Shown here one piece after another: positions 1 through 4,506 of a DNA stretch of 6,510 nt; the first letter of the stretch is position 1, and the number at the start of each line of letters is the position of its first letter. A program made the translations under genes and the position numbers. This stretch comes from an uncultured Oscillospiraceae bacterium. Lineage in GTDB: Bacteria > Bacillota > Clostridia > Oscillospirales > Acutalibacteraceae. The stretch is from assembly GCA_902462665.1 (NCBI GenBank), contig CABQCM010000086.1, positions 1 through 6,510 of the forward strand, written 5' to 3'. The notes beneath the pieces were generated by a model. It was not told the DNA's origin. It searched no databases and worked only from the letters and a program-made list of their open reading frames with translations.

Positions 1-496
1 CGAAACCGGCATCGGCTTTTTCGACCATATGCTGACTGCCTTTGCGGTTCATGGAGGGCTGGGGCTTACCCTGCGTGCGAAAGGGGATTTGGAGGTTGAT
101 CCCCATCATACGGTGGAAGATACCGGCATCGTGCTCGGCCAGGTGTTGGCTAGGGCCGTCGGGGAGAAAGCGGGAATCGCCCGGTATGGCAGCTTTGCCG
201 TGCCGATGGACGAATCGTTGGCTTTTGCCTGTTTGGATATCAGCGGCCGGCCTTATCTGGTGTTTCAGGCCCAGTTTCCGCAGGAGAAAATGGGGGAGTA
301 CGACGCCTGCCTGACCGAGGAGTTTTTCCGGGCGCTGTGCGTGCATGCCGGGATTACGCTGCATCTCAATGCCCCGTATGGGAGCAATTCTCATCATAAG
401 ACCGAGGCGCTGTATAAAGCGGCAGGGCATGCCCTGCGTTTGGCGGTGCAAAGGACAGGAAACGACGCAGTGCTTTCCACAAAGGGCAGCCTGTAA
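1..496 (+). CDS. hisB: Imidazoleglycerol-phosphate dehydratase, 5'-truncated by window edge
   Basis: HisB dehydrates imidazole glycerol phosphate to imidazole acetol phosphate (step 6 of histidine synthesis, cytoplasmic). The reading frame is open from base 2 and already codes ETGIGFFDHMLTAF, a conserved family block, so the ATG at 29 is internal and not the start. Both metal-binding His-rich motifs are present: HHTVED (bases 104-121) and SNSHHKTE (His-His at 392-397), which bind the two Mn ions. About 164 codons are visible of a usual ~195, so roughly 30 N-terminal residues lie outside the window. It is the monofunctional type at the C-terminus, ending soon after KGSL. The next gene in the same direction starts about 350 bp later, an unusually wide gap for a his operon. 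Identification is secure. Confidence 0.96.
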   Translation, partial: ETGIGFFDHMLTAFAVHGGLGLTLRAKGDLEVDPHHTVEDTGIVLGQVLARAVGEKAGIARYGSFAVPMDESLAFACLDISGRPYLVFQAQFPQEKMGEYDACLTEEFFRALCVHAGITLHLNAPYGSNSHHKTEALYKAAGHALRLAVQRTGNDAVLSTKGSL

Positions 497-849
497 AACA
501 TGGCGGATGCCAAAACGCTCCCACAGCGAAAGCGATGCTATTAGCATAAGAACTCCCGAACACAAATTGATTGATACGGAGCAGTTTGGTCGGAACCAGC
601 GTCAAAGCTCTTGAGCATGCGCCGGTTATCCTGCGGCCTTTTCCTTGCCTCCGCTCCAAGCCGCCTGTGTGTCAACTGCCGCGCATCTCCTGGCGTGAAC
701 AAAGGGCTTGCCTGGCGGTGCGGCGGACGCGGGCAGGCTTTCGCCACGTCCAGGACGGCAAACCGTCGGCTGTTTGTGCCGCCGGGAGATGGTTCGGGTT
801 CGAATGTCTTATGCTATACTGAGTAAAAAACTATGGAATGGGGATTGTT
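497..849 (+). other. Non-coding gap between hisB and hisA-hisI with GC-rich stem-loops
   Basis: No convincing protein in any frame. In many Firmicute his operons hisH sits here, but none of its glutaminase motifs can be read. The right half can fold as three consecutive helices. The first pairs CCTGG-CGTG (689-697) with CACG-T-CCAGG (745-754), and inside it GCCTG (710-714) pairs with CAGGC (734-738). The second is GACGG/CCGTC (754-758/763-767), which shares a base or two with its neighbours. The third is CGGC/GCCG (767-770/778-781). A small ATGCT/AGCAT hairpin lies at 535-547. This could be a structured leader or RNA, or decayed sequence. Confidence 0.5.
812..820 (+). promoter_or_regulatory. 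Extended -10 promoter for hisA-hisI
   Basis: TGCTATACT is a full extended -10 (TGN-TATACT, hexamer 815-820). The -35 region 16-17 bp upstream (around 792-798) is poor, which is tolerable with an extended -10. Initiation near 827 would leave a leader of only about 23 nt before the ATG at 850. It implies that hisA-hisI-hisE can be transcribed independently of hisB. Confidence 0.55.
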
Positions 850-1893
850 ATGCTGATTTTTCCAGCGATTGATATTCAGCAGGGCCGATGCGTCCGGCTG
901 CATCAGGGGGATTTTTCGACGGCTCACGTCGTGGCGGAGGATCCGCTGGAGACAGCCTTGTCTTTTGCCCGCGCCGGCGCGCAGTGGATTCATATGGTGG
1001 ACTTGGATGGGGCGCGCTGTGCCGGCCCGGTCAACCGGGAAATTTTTCGCACGGTGGCCAAAGAGAGCGGGTTAAAGCTGGAGTTGGGCGGCGGTATCCG
1101 CGATTTGGAAACCATCGACGCCTATCTGTCCGACGGGGTATCCCGTGTGATTCTCGGATCGGTGGCCCTCAAAAATCCGGCGCTGGTCGAGCAGGCGGTG
1201 AAACGCTATGGCGAGCGAATCGCCGTGGGAATTGATGCGCGCGACGGCATGGTGGCCACCGAGGGATGGCTGGAAAGCTCGAACGTGCATTACATCGAGC
1301 TGGCCCGTGAGATGGAGCGTCGAGGGGTGCGATGCATTATCTTTACCGATATTTCACGCGACGGCACCTTGAGCGGCCCCAGCCTCGAGCAGCTTGACGC
1401 TCTCAATTCGGCCGTCAGCTGCGATATTATTGCCAGCGGCGGCATCAAATCCATTGAGGACATTGCCGCGCTCAGCGAGCGGGGAATGTATGGCGCCATC
1501 TGCGGCAAATCCCTTTACCAGGGAACGCTGGATTTACAACAAGCGCTGCGGTTGGCGGCGGGCAGTGCGGCGCTGGCGCTGGAGCGTGTAAAATACGACG
1601 CCAACGGTCTGGTTCCTGCCGTCGTTCAGCAATGGGATACCGGCGAGGTACTGATGCTTGCCTATATGAACCGGGAATCCCTGGAGCGTACGCTGGAAAC
1701 GGGTATGACGTGGTTCTACAGCCGCTCGCGCGAGAAACTGTGGAACAAAGGGGAGTCGTCGGGGCATGTGCAACGGGTGGTTTCGGTGCGGGCCGATTGC
1801 GATTATGATACCCTGCTCGTGCGAGTTGACCAAACCGGCGCGGCTTGCCATACCGGGAGCCATAACTGCTTCTTTCATGATTTAAGCCGGTAA
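850..1893 (+). CDS. hisA-hisI: HisA-HisI fusion: ProFAR isomerase / phosphoribosyl-AMP cyclohydrolase
   Basis: One 347-residue protein carries two histidine-pathway enzymes. Residues 1-~236 are a complete HisA (beta/alpha)8 barrel with FPAIDI, HMVDLDGA, LGGGIRD, GIDARDG, FTDISRDGT and ASGGI. The catalytic pair is D8 and D129, and the phosphate sites are near GGG 80-82 and SGG 196-198. Residues ~246-347 are a complete HisI: metal aspartates in D316-C-D318-Y-D320, and zinc cysteines C317, C333 and C340 with the canonical 16 and 7 spacing. A short Ala-rich linker (about 237-245) joins them. The frame is continuous through the junction near base 1560. The start at 850 is chosen because it gives the canonical HisA N-terminus (M-L-I-F-P-A-I-D) and GGGG at 840-843 lies 6 nt upstream; the in-frame ATG at 838 has no ribosome binding site. 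HisF, normally encoded between hisA and hisI, is missing. Domain calls are very secure; how widespread this fusion is I cannot tell. Confidence 0.95.
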   Translation: MLIFPAIDIQQGRCVRLHQGDFSTAHVVAEDPLETALSFARAGAQWIHMVDLDGARCAGPVNREIFRTVAKESGLKLELGGGIRDLETIDAYLSDGVSRVILGSVALKNPALVEQAVKRYGERIAVGIDARDGMVATEGWLESSNVHYIELAREMERRGVRCIIFTDISRDGTLSGPSLEQLDALNSAVSCDIIASGGIKSIEDIAALSERGMYGAICGKSLYQGTLDLQQALRLAAGSAALALERVKYDANGLVPAVVQQWDTGEVLMLAYMNRESLERTLETGMTWFYSRSREKLWNKGESSGHVQRVVSVRADCDYDTLLVRVDQTGAACHTGSHNCFFHDLSR

Positions 1894-1903
1894 TTTTTTA
1901 GAT

Positions 1904-1912
1904 TGATATAAA
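1904..1912 (+). promoter_or_regulatory. Possible extended -10 promoter for hisE
   Basis: TGA-TATAAA forms an extended -10 just after the hisA-hisI stop, in an AT-rich patch. No good -35 hexamer is seen 16-18 bp upstream, so the call rests on the -10 alone. Confidence 0.3.
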
Positions 1913-1927
1913 ATAGAAAGGAAAGCG

Positions 1928-1954
1928 CCCCGCGGCGGGAGTCTTTGGGCGGGG
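1928..1954 (+). promoter_or_regulatory. GC-rich hairpin in the hisE leader
   Basis: CCCCGC (1928-1933) pairs with GCGGGG (1949-1954) around a 15-nt loop, immediately upstream of the hisE ribosome binding site (GGTGA, 1959-1963). No U-run follows, so it is not an ordinary terminator. Its left arm GCGCCCCGC recurs upstream of the ylmC-like gene. Confidence 0.4.
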
Positions 1955-1966
1955 ACATGGTGAGAA

Positions 1967-2299
1967 ATGATGGCGGAGGCTATTCTGCAAAATCTGTACG
2001 ATACGGTGCTGGAACGCCGGGAGCAAGCGGCGGAGGGCTCGTATACCAGCTATTTGTTTGCCCAGGGGCTGGATAAAATTCTGAAAAAATGCGGGGAGGA
2101 GTGCTCGGAGGTCATTATCGCGGCTAAAAACGGCGATGCAAAGGAACTGACGTTGGAGCTAAGCGATTTGCTGTATCATTTGAGCGTCCTTATGGCCGAG
2201 CGGGGAGTGACTCCCGACGATGTGGCGGCCGAGTTGGAGCGCCGGCATCAAAAGCAGGGAAACCTCAAAAAGTTTCATACCGTGGATAAAAACAGTTGA
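1967..2299 (+). CDS. hisE: Phosphoribosyl-ATP pyrophosphohydrolase
   Basis: HisE hydrolyses phosphoribosyl-ATP to phosphoribosyl-AMP and pyrophosphate (step 2), supplying the substrate of the HisI domain encoded just upstream. At 110 residues it is the normal length for stand-alone HisE and has the all-alpha MazG-type metal site: E44-E45-x-x-E48 in KKCGEECSEV, and E64-x-x-D67 in ELSDLLYH. The motif SYTSYLF (25-31) and the C-terminal ERRHQKQG are also typical. Start: ATG at 1967 lies 3 nt after GGTGA, which corresponds to about 6 nt from the GGAGG register; ATG at 1970 is equally possible. In many bacteria HisI and HisE are fused as HisIE; here HisI is fused to HisA and HisE is separate. Its leader carries a GC-rich hairpin. 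Confidence 0.95.
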   Translation: MMAEAILQNLYDTVLERREQAAEGSYTSYLFAQGLDKILKKCGEECSEVIIAAKNGDAKELTLELSDLLYHLSVLMAERGVTPDDVAAELERRHQKQGNLKKFHTVDKNS

Positions 2300-2319
2300 A
2301 TCACGTCCTAAGCCGAAGG

Positions 2320-2348
2320 CGCCCCGCATACACTTGGTATGGGGGGCG
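2320..2348 (+). promoter_or_regulatory. Strong hairpin containing the ylmC-like Shine-Dalgarno
   Basis: Twelve-base arms, 2320-2331 (CGCCCCGCATAC) and 2337-2348 (GTATGGGGGGCG), pair with one G-G mismatch around a 5-nt loop. The right arm contains GGGGGG (2341-2346), the only plausible ribosome binding site for the gene starting at 2356, so the folded RNA should hide it. No U-run follows, which argues against a plain hisE terminator. Confidence 0.6.
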
Positions 2349-2355
2349 TTGCGTT

Positions 2356-2649
2356 ATGTGTTGTAGAATCGTAGAAATGCGAAACAAAGAGGTCATCTGC
2401 ATCAAAGACGGTACTCGGTTGGGATGTGTCTGCGACGTTGAGATCGACACCTGTTCGGGGCGTCTGGTATCCATCGTCATTTTTGGCCGGCCGAAGATGT
2501 TCGGCCTATTGGGCAGGGAAGAAGACTGTGTGATTCCCTGGAACTGCATTGAAGTCATCGGTCCCGACACCATTCTCGTCTCCTTTGAGCCGCCGCGGCA
2601 CCCACGCCGGCGCAAGCAGGGCTTTGTCAATAAACTCTTTGGCGGTTGA
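2356..2649 (+). CDS. YlmC/YmxH-family sporulation protein (PRC-barrel-like)
   Basis: A 97-residue protein matching the YlmC/YmxH family of small sporulation-associated proteins with a PRC-barrel-type fold. The family signature is clear: RNKEVICIKDGTRLG (9-23), CDVEID (26-31), then FGLLGREEDCVIPWNCIEVIGPDTILV (49-75). The precise function of the family is unknown; in spore formers it is tied to sporulation by annotation. It has eight cysteines (2, 3, 15, 24, 26, 33, 58, 64), and a basic tail (PRHPRRRK, 80-87) ends the protein. Start: ATG at 2356 with GGGGGG 9 nt upstream fits the family length; an earlier in-frame start near 2296 would overlap hisE, add unrelated residues and run through the hairpin. 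It lies 56 bp after hisE on the same strand and may be co-transcribed. Confidence 0.85.
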   Translation: MCCRIVEMRNKEVICIKDGTRLGCVCDVEIDTCSGRLVSIVIFGRPKMFGLLGREEDCVIPWNCIEVIGPDTILVSFEPPRHPRRRKQGFVNKLFGG

Positions 2650-2654
2650 AAATA

Positions 2655-2706
2655 GCTTGCCTGCACGAAGTGGAAATTGTGTATGTATTGAGGCGAAAGC
2701 AGGCAA
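2655..2706. repeat. 8-bp inverted repeat after the ylmC-like gene
   Basis: TTGCCTGC (2657-2664) and GCAGGCAA (2699-2706) are perfect inverted copies 34 bp apart, just after the ylmC-like stop. The loop is long, and AAAAAT follows on the + strand rather than a U-run, so terminator activity is doubtful. Confidence 0.4.
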
Positions 2707-2721
2707 AAATATTACAATTAG

Positions 2722-2753
2722 GCCGCCGCAAACGCGATTCGGTTCGCGACGGC
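2722..2753. terminator. Likely bidirectional terminator between convergent genes
   Basis: GCCG-C-CGC-A-AAC (2722-2732) pairs with GTT-C-GCG-A-CGGC (2742-2753) with two internal mismatches, a stem of about 10 pairs around an 8-9 nt loop. TTATCTT follows on the + strand. On the - strand the flank is AT-rich but without a clean U-run. It lies between the ends of the ylmC-like gene and the convergent regulator. Confidence 0.45.
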
Positions 2754-2812
2754 TTATCTTAATCGCGGTAAAAAGATATCGTTACGACTTGGAGTGCTTA
2801 AAATTTCGGGGA

Positions 2813-3904
2813 TTATGAAAGGCTATTTATGATTTCTCTAAATTGGTCTGTGTTACGCAGTTTGTCGAAATCAGGAGATAACAGCCATTTATCGCGCATA
2901 ATTGTACACAGCGGCCTGCTATCCGAAGTCTCAAAATCATTTCGTTGTGTGGTAATATTTCCAAGCAAGCAGCTGGAAAACGACTGCGTTTCTGGTCGTT
3001 TATCAAACGCTTTCACCATTGTTGCTGCAAGATTCAAATGCTCAATCGCCCGCGAAGAAATGTTAAGCCTTGCGTACAGTTTGGCAATATCCAATTGTAG
3101 CTTGGCGGTTCCCCAGTCGCTCGGCATACCTTTGCTGTCATATACGATTTTCTCGATCTCAAACACCTTTTTGATTGCAGCAATCGATTGCTCGTCCGAA
3201 ATACAACCGGAATTCGCTAATAGACATACAGAGTTTCGGAATGCTTCATAGTCTTGTTTTATTTTCTTCCTTAAAAACGGTAGCTTTTCATCGTCCGATA
3301 AACTCCACCACATTTGATTTTCTTTACAGAATTCAGCCGACGGCAAGGATTCATAAATGCTCCTGCCAAGTTCTTTTCTGCCCATTTCGCAGTGATTGAA
3401 AGCAAGTCGTGCTGTAGCTTCAAGACGAATGTCCTGATCGGGACAATATTTCATAATTCTATTGCCCAGCGCAATGATTTCAGCGTCATTCTTCTCTGCG
3501 GCTTCTTTCCAATTGGTAAAATCACTGTCGTCATCTCCTGCAACAAATAATGCATACATCAGCTTGTTTAGAAGAGCAAAATTATTTGGATACTCAGCAA
3601 TACCTTCTCGTGCAATCGCAATACAGTCGTCAATTTTGCCTTGGCTGATTGCATTTTGAAAGCAGTGCAGATACTGTTCAACCTTTTGCTGCTCAAGCCC
3701 TTTATTGATTCCCAGAAGTTTATCTACAGTCACACCGAAAAATTCTGAAATGATCGGAAGCAATTCCATGTCTGGATAACACGCCCTGGTTTCCCAACGT
3801 GATACCGATTGATAGGAAACGCCGAGATTGTCTGCAAGATCTTCCTGTGTGATCTCTTTTTCTTTTCGCAGGTGTTTTATTGTATCGCCAATATTGAGTT
3901 TCAT
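2813..3904 (-). CDS. XRE-family regulator with long helical (TPR-like) C-terminal region
   Basis: A 363-residue DNA-binding protein. Residues 1-65 are a canonical XRE/Cro-type helix-turn-helix: IKHLRKEKEITQEDLA, recognition helix VSYQSVSRWE (29-38) with the usual W37-E38, then PDMELLPIISEFFGVTVDKLLG. Residues ~70-363 are mostly helical, with alternating hydrophobic patterns (CIAIAREGIAEYPNNFALLNKLMYAL; AKLYARLNISSRAIEHLNLA) resembling TPR-like superhelical repeats, which often bind peptides or partner proteins in such regulators. No transmembrane segment is apparent. Start: ATG at 3904 with AAAGGAG 7 nt upstream is strong. Codon use is clearly more AT-rich than the his genes, suggesting transfer. 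No obvious target gene is next to it; it may regulate itself. Ligand unknown. Confidence 0.85.
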   Translation of the reverse strand: MKLNIGDTIKHLRKEKEITQEDLADNLGVSYQSVSRWETRACYPDMELLPIISEFFGVTVDKLLGINKGLEQQKVEQYLHCFQNAISQGKIDDCIAIAREGIAEYPNNFALLNKLMYALFVAGDDDSDFTNWKEAAEKNDAEIIALGNRIMKYCPDQDIRLEATARLAFNHCEMGRKELGRSIYESLPSAEFCKENQMWWSLSDDEKLPFLRKKIKQDYEAFRNSVCLLANSGCISDEQSIAAIKKVFEIEKIVYDSKGMPSDWGTAKLQLDIAKLYARLNISSRAIEHLNLAATMVKAFDKRPETQSFSSCLLGNITTQRNDFETSDSRPLCTIMRDKWLLSPDFDKLRNTDQFREIINSLS

Positions 3905-3930
3905 AGAAAAGCTCCTTTGTCGGTATTATT

Positions 3931-3948
3931 GAAAGAAGCGCCTCTTTC
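3931..3948 (-). repeat. Inverted repeat in the XRE gene leader, possible operator
   Basis: GAAAGA (3931-3936) and TCTTTC (3943-3948) are perfect inverted copies with a 6-bp spacer, placed at the expected transcription start of the regulator. The position suits an autoregulatory operator, or a small hairpin in the leader. Confidence 0.35.
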
Positions 3949-3955
3949 TGTTCGC

Positions 3956-3964
3956 ATTGTATCA
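3956..3964 (-). promoter_or_regulatory. Extended -10 promoter of the XRE gene
   Basis: Read on the - strand, TGATACAAT is an extended -10 (TGN-TACAAT; hexamer at 3956-3961). The -35 is weak. The predicted start near 3949 leaves about 45 nt before the ATG at 3904. Confidence 0.5.
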
Positions 3965-4020
3965 CAGCAAAGTGATGGAATCCACAACTCGTTTGGAGAG
4001 AAAAAATCAATGATATAGTG

Positions 4021-4057
4021 AAAAATATAAAAATCGGAACGAGCATAACTCGTTCCG
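4021..4057 (-). terminator. Intrinsic terminator upstream of the XRE gene, reading leftward
   Basis: Perfect 9-bp stem: CGGAACGAG (4035-4043) and CTCGTTCCG (4049-4057), 5-nt loop. On the - strand the stem is followed by ATTTTTATATTTTT, a classic U-tract. It insulates the regulator from transcription coming from the tRNA side. Confidence 0.8.
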
Positions 4058-4061
4058 ACGT

Positions 4062-4125
4062 AATTTTGGATGAGAGATAGGATTGCTCACATCCCGCCCA
4101 AAATTGCTGGTGGCAGCAAGAGCAA
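4062..4125. repeat. Cluster of nested inverted repeats between two terminators
   Basis: Several perfect inverted pairs overlap here. AATTTTGG (4062-4069) pairs with CCAAAATT (4098-4105), GGATG (4068-4072) with CATCC (4090-4094), TTGCTC (4083-4088) with GAGCAA (4120-4125), and TTGCTG (4104-4109) with CAGCAA (4114-4119). They cannot all form at once. The stretch has no ORF and lies between two - strand terminator-like hairpins, so it may be a structured RNA or a remnant element. Confidence 0.4.
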
Positions 4126-4133
4126 AGAAAATT

Positions 4134-4176
4134 TTAAAAAGAAAAATCGCCGCGAACGATGTAAAGTCCGCGACGA
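4134..4176 (-). terminator. Terminator of the tRNA-Thr transcript
   Basis: TCG-C-CGCG-A-AC (4147-4157) pairs with GT-C-CGCG-A-CGA (4166-4176) with two mismatches around an 8-nt loop. Read leftward it is followed by TTTTTCTTTTT (4136-4146 on the + strand as A-runs). It begins 3 nt after the tRNA CCA end. Confidence 0.7.
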
Positions 4177-4178
4177 TA

Positions 4179-4254
4179 TGGAGCTGGTGGGGTGACTCGA
4201 ACACCTGACCTGCTGATTACGAATCAGCTGCTCTACCAACTGAGCTACACCAGC
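4179..4254 (-). tRNA. tRNA-Thr, anticodon CGT
   Basis: A complete 76-nt cloverleaf on the - strand with encoded CCA (4179-4181). The acceptor stem GCTGGTG/CACCAGC is perfect. The D-arm is GCTC-AGTTGGTA-GAGC, the anticodon arm GCTGA-TTCGTAA-TCAGC, the variable loop 5 nt, and the T-loop TTCGAGT. The anticodon CGT reads ACG (Thr). G1-C72 and C2-G71 together with G35 and U36 match threonine identity elements. The first T-stem pair is an A-C mismatch; all other stems pair well. The discriminator base is U. Confidence 0.96.
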
Positions 4255-4294
4255 GTGCAATCAAAAGTTTTCGCATGTTTTTAACGACTTTGCT

Positions 4295-4323
4295 ATTTTA
4301 CCATAATCGGATTCGTTCGTCAA
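4295..4323 (-). promoter_or_regulatory. Strong sigma-A promoter of tRNA-Thr
   Basis: On the - strand: -35 TTGACG (4318-4323), exactly 17-bp spacer, -10 TAAAAT (4295-4300) with an upstream TGG giving an extended -10. Initiation near 4288 leaves a 5' leader of about 34 nt for RNase P removal. It is back to back with the promoter at 4379-4408. Confidence 0.85.
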
Positions 4324-4341
4324 GACCCCAGAGCAAGAAAA

Positions 4342-4372
4342 CCAATTTTGGCAGATGGTAAAATTCATTGGA
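4342..4372. repeat. Inverted repeats between divergent promoters
   Basis: CCAATTTTGG (4342-4351) is a perfect palindrome, and AATTTT (4344-4349) also pairs with AAAATT (4360-4365). They lie just upstream of the -35 of the lipoprotein gene promoter, a plausible regulator site. No known operator consensus is recognised. Confidence 0.3.
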
Positions 4373-4378
4373 ATACGC

Positions 4379-4408
4379 TTGACACAGCGTTTTTACAAAC
4401 CTTATAAT
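4379..4408 (+). promoter_or_regulatory. Consensus sigma-A promoter of the lipoprotein gene
   Basis: TTGACA (4379-4384), 18-bp spacer, TATAAT (4403-4408): both hexamers are perfect consensus. Start near 4415 gives a leader of about 92 nt before the ATG at 4507. Confidence 0.88.
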
Positions 4409-4424
4409 AAAACGGTATCCAAGG

Positions 4425-4494
4425 AAAGGAGAAGCCTTTGCTGCCAAAACCGGCGAAGATTTCGTAAAAAAAGGAGCCTGGAACGGGCAAAGGC
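4425..4494 (+). promoter_or_regulatory. Structured leader with two mutually exclusive stems
   Basis: GCCTTTGC (4434-4441) is perfectly complementary to GCAAAGGC (4487-4494), closing a 45-nt interior. The same CCTTT (4435-4439) can instead pair with AAAGG (4425-4429) in a local hairpin. Inside the large loop are CGAA/TTCG (4454-4457/4461-4464) and an AAAAAAAGGAG ribosome-binding-like sequence far from any start. The closing stem ends 2 nt before the GGTGA of the gene. I match it to no known riboswitch class. Confidence 0.45.
4438..4467 (+). CDS. Putative 9-residue leader peptide
   Basis: TTG at 4438 follows AAAGGAG (4425-4431) by 6 nt and opens a frame reading M-L-P-K-P-A-K-I-S, then TAA at 4465. 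The initiation site is good, but the peptide is tiny and of no known family. Translating it would disrupt the GCCTTTGC arm of the leader stem, so it could act as an attenuator. It may be chance. Confidence 0.25.
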   Translation: MLPKPAKIS

Positions 4495-4506
4495 ACGGTG
4501 ACTGCT

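Noticed and set aside
366..747. Leftward frames over hisB and the gap
   Set aside because: They are shadows of hisB coding and GC-rich sequence, without ribosome sites or recognisable motifs.
791..806. GGTTCGGGTTCGAATG resembles a tRNA T-arm
   Set aside because: No acceptor, D or anticodon arm can be built in the 70 bases upstream, and it overlaps the promoter region.
497..849. A decayed hisH gene in the hisB-hisA gap
   Set aside because: None of the three forward frames shows glutaminase motifs such as the Cys nucleophile region or the His/Glu pair, and the gap is only about half a hisH length. It remains simply non-coding to my reading.
2829..3251. 140-codon frame on the + strand opposite the XRE gene
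   Set aside because: It is antisense to a well-supported gene and its translation shows no domain or family pattern.
4106..4190. GCTGGTGG repeated at 4106-4113 and in the tRNA 3' end (4183-4190), possible attachment-site duplication
   Set aside because: Only 8 bases match and the flanks diverge; the first copy is explained by its own small inverted repeat.
4415..4506. Cobalamin riboswitch upstream of the BtuF-like gene
   Set aside because: The leader is too short and lacks the conserved B12-box and core sequences.
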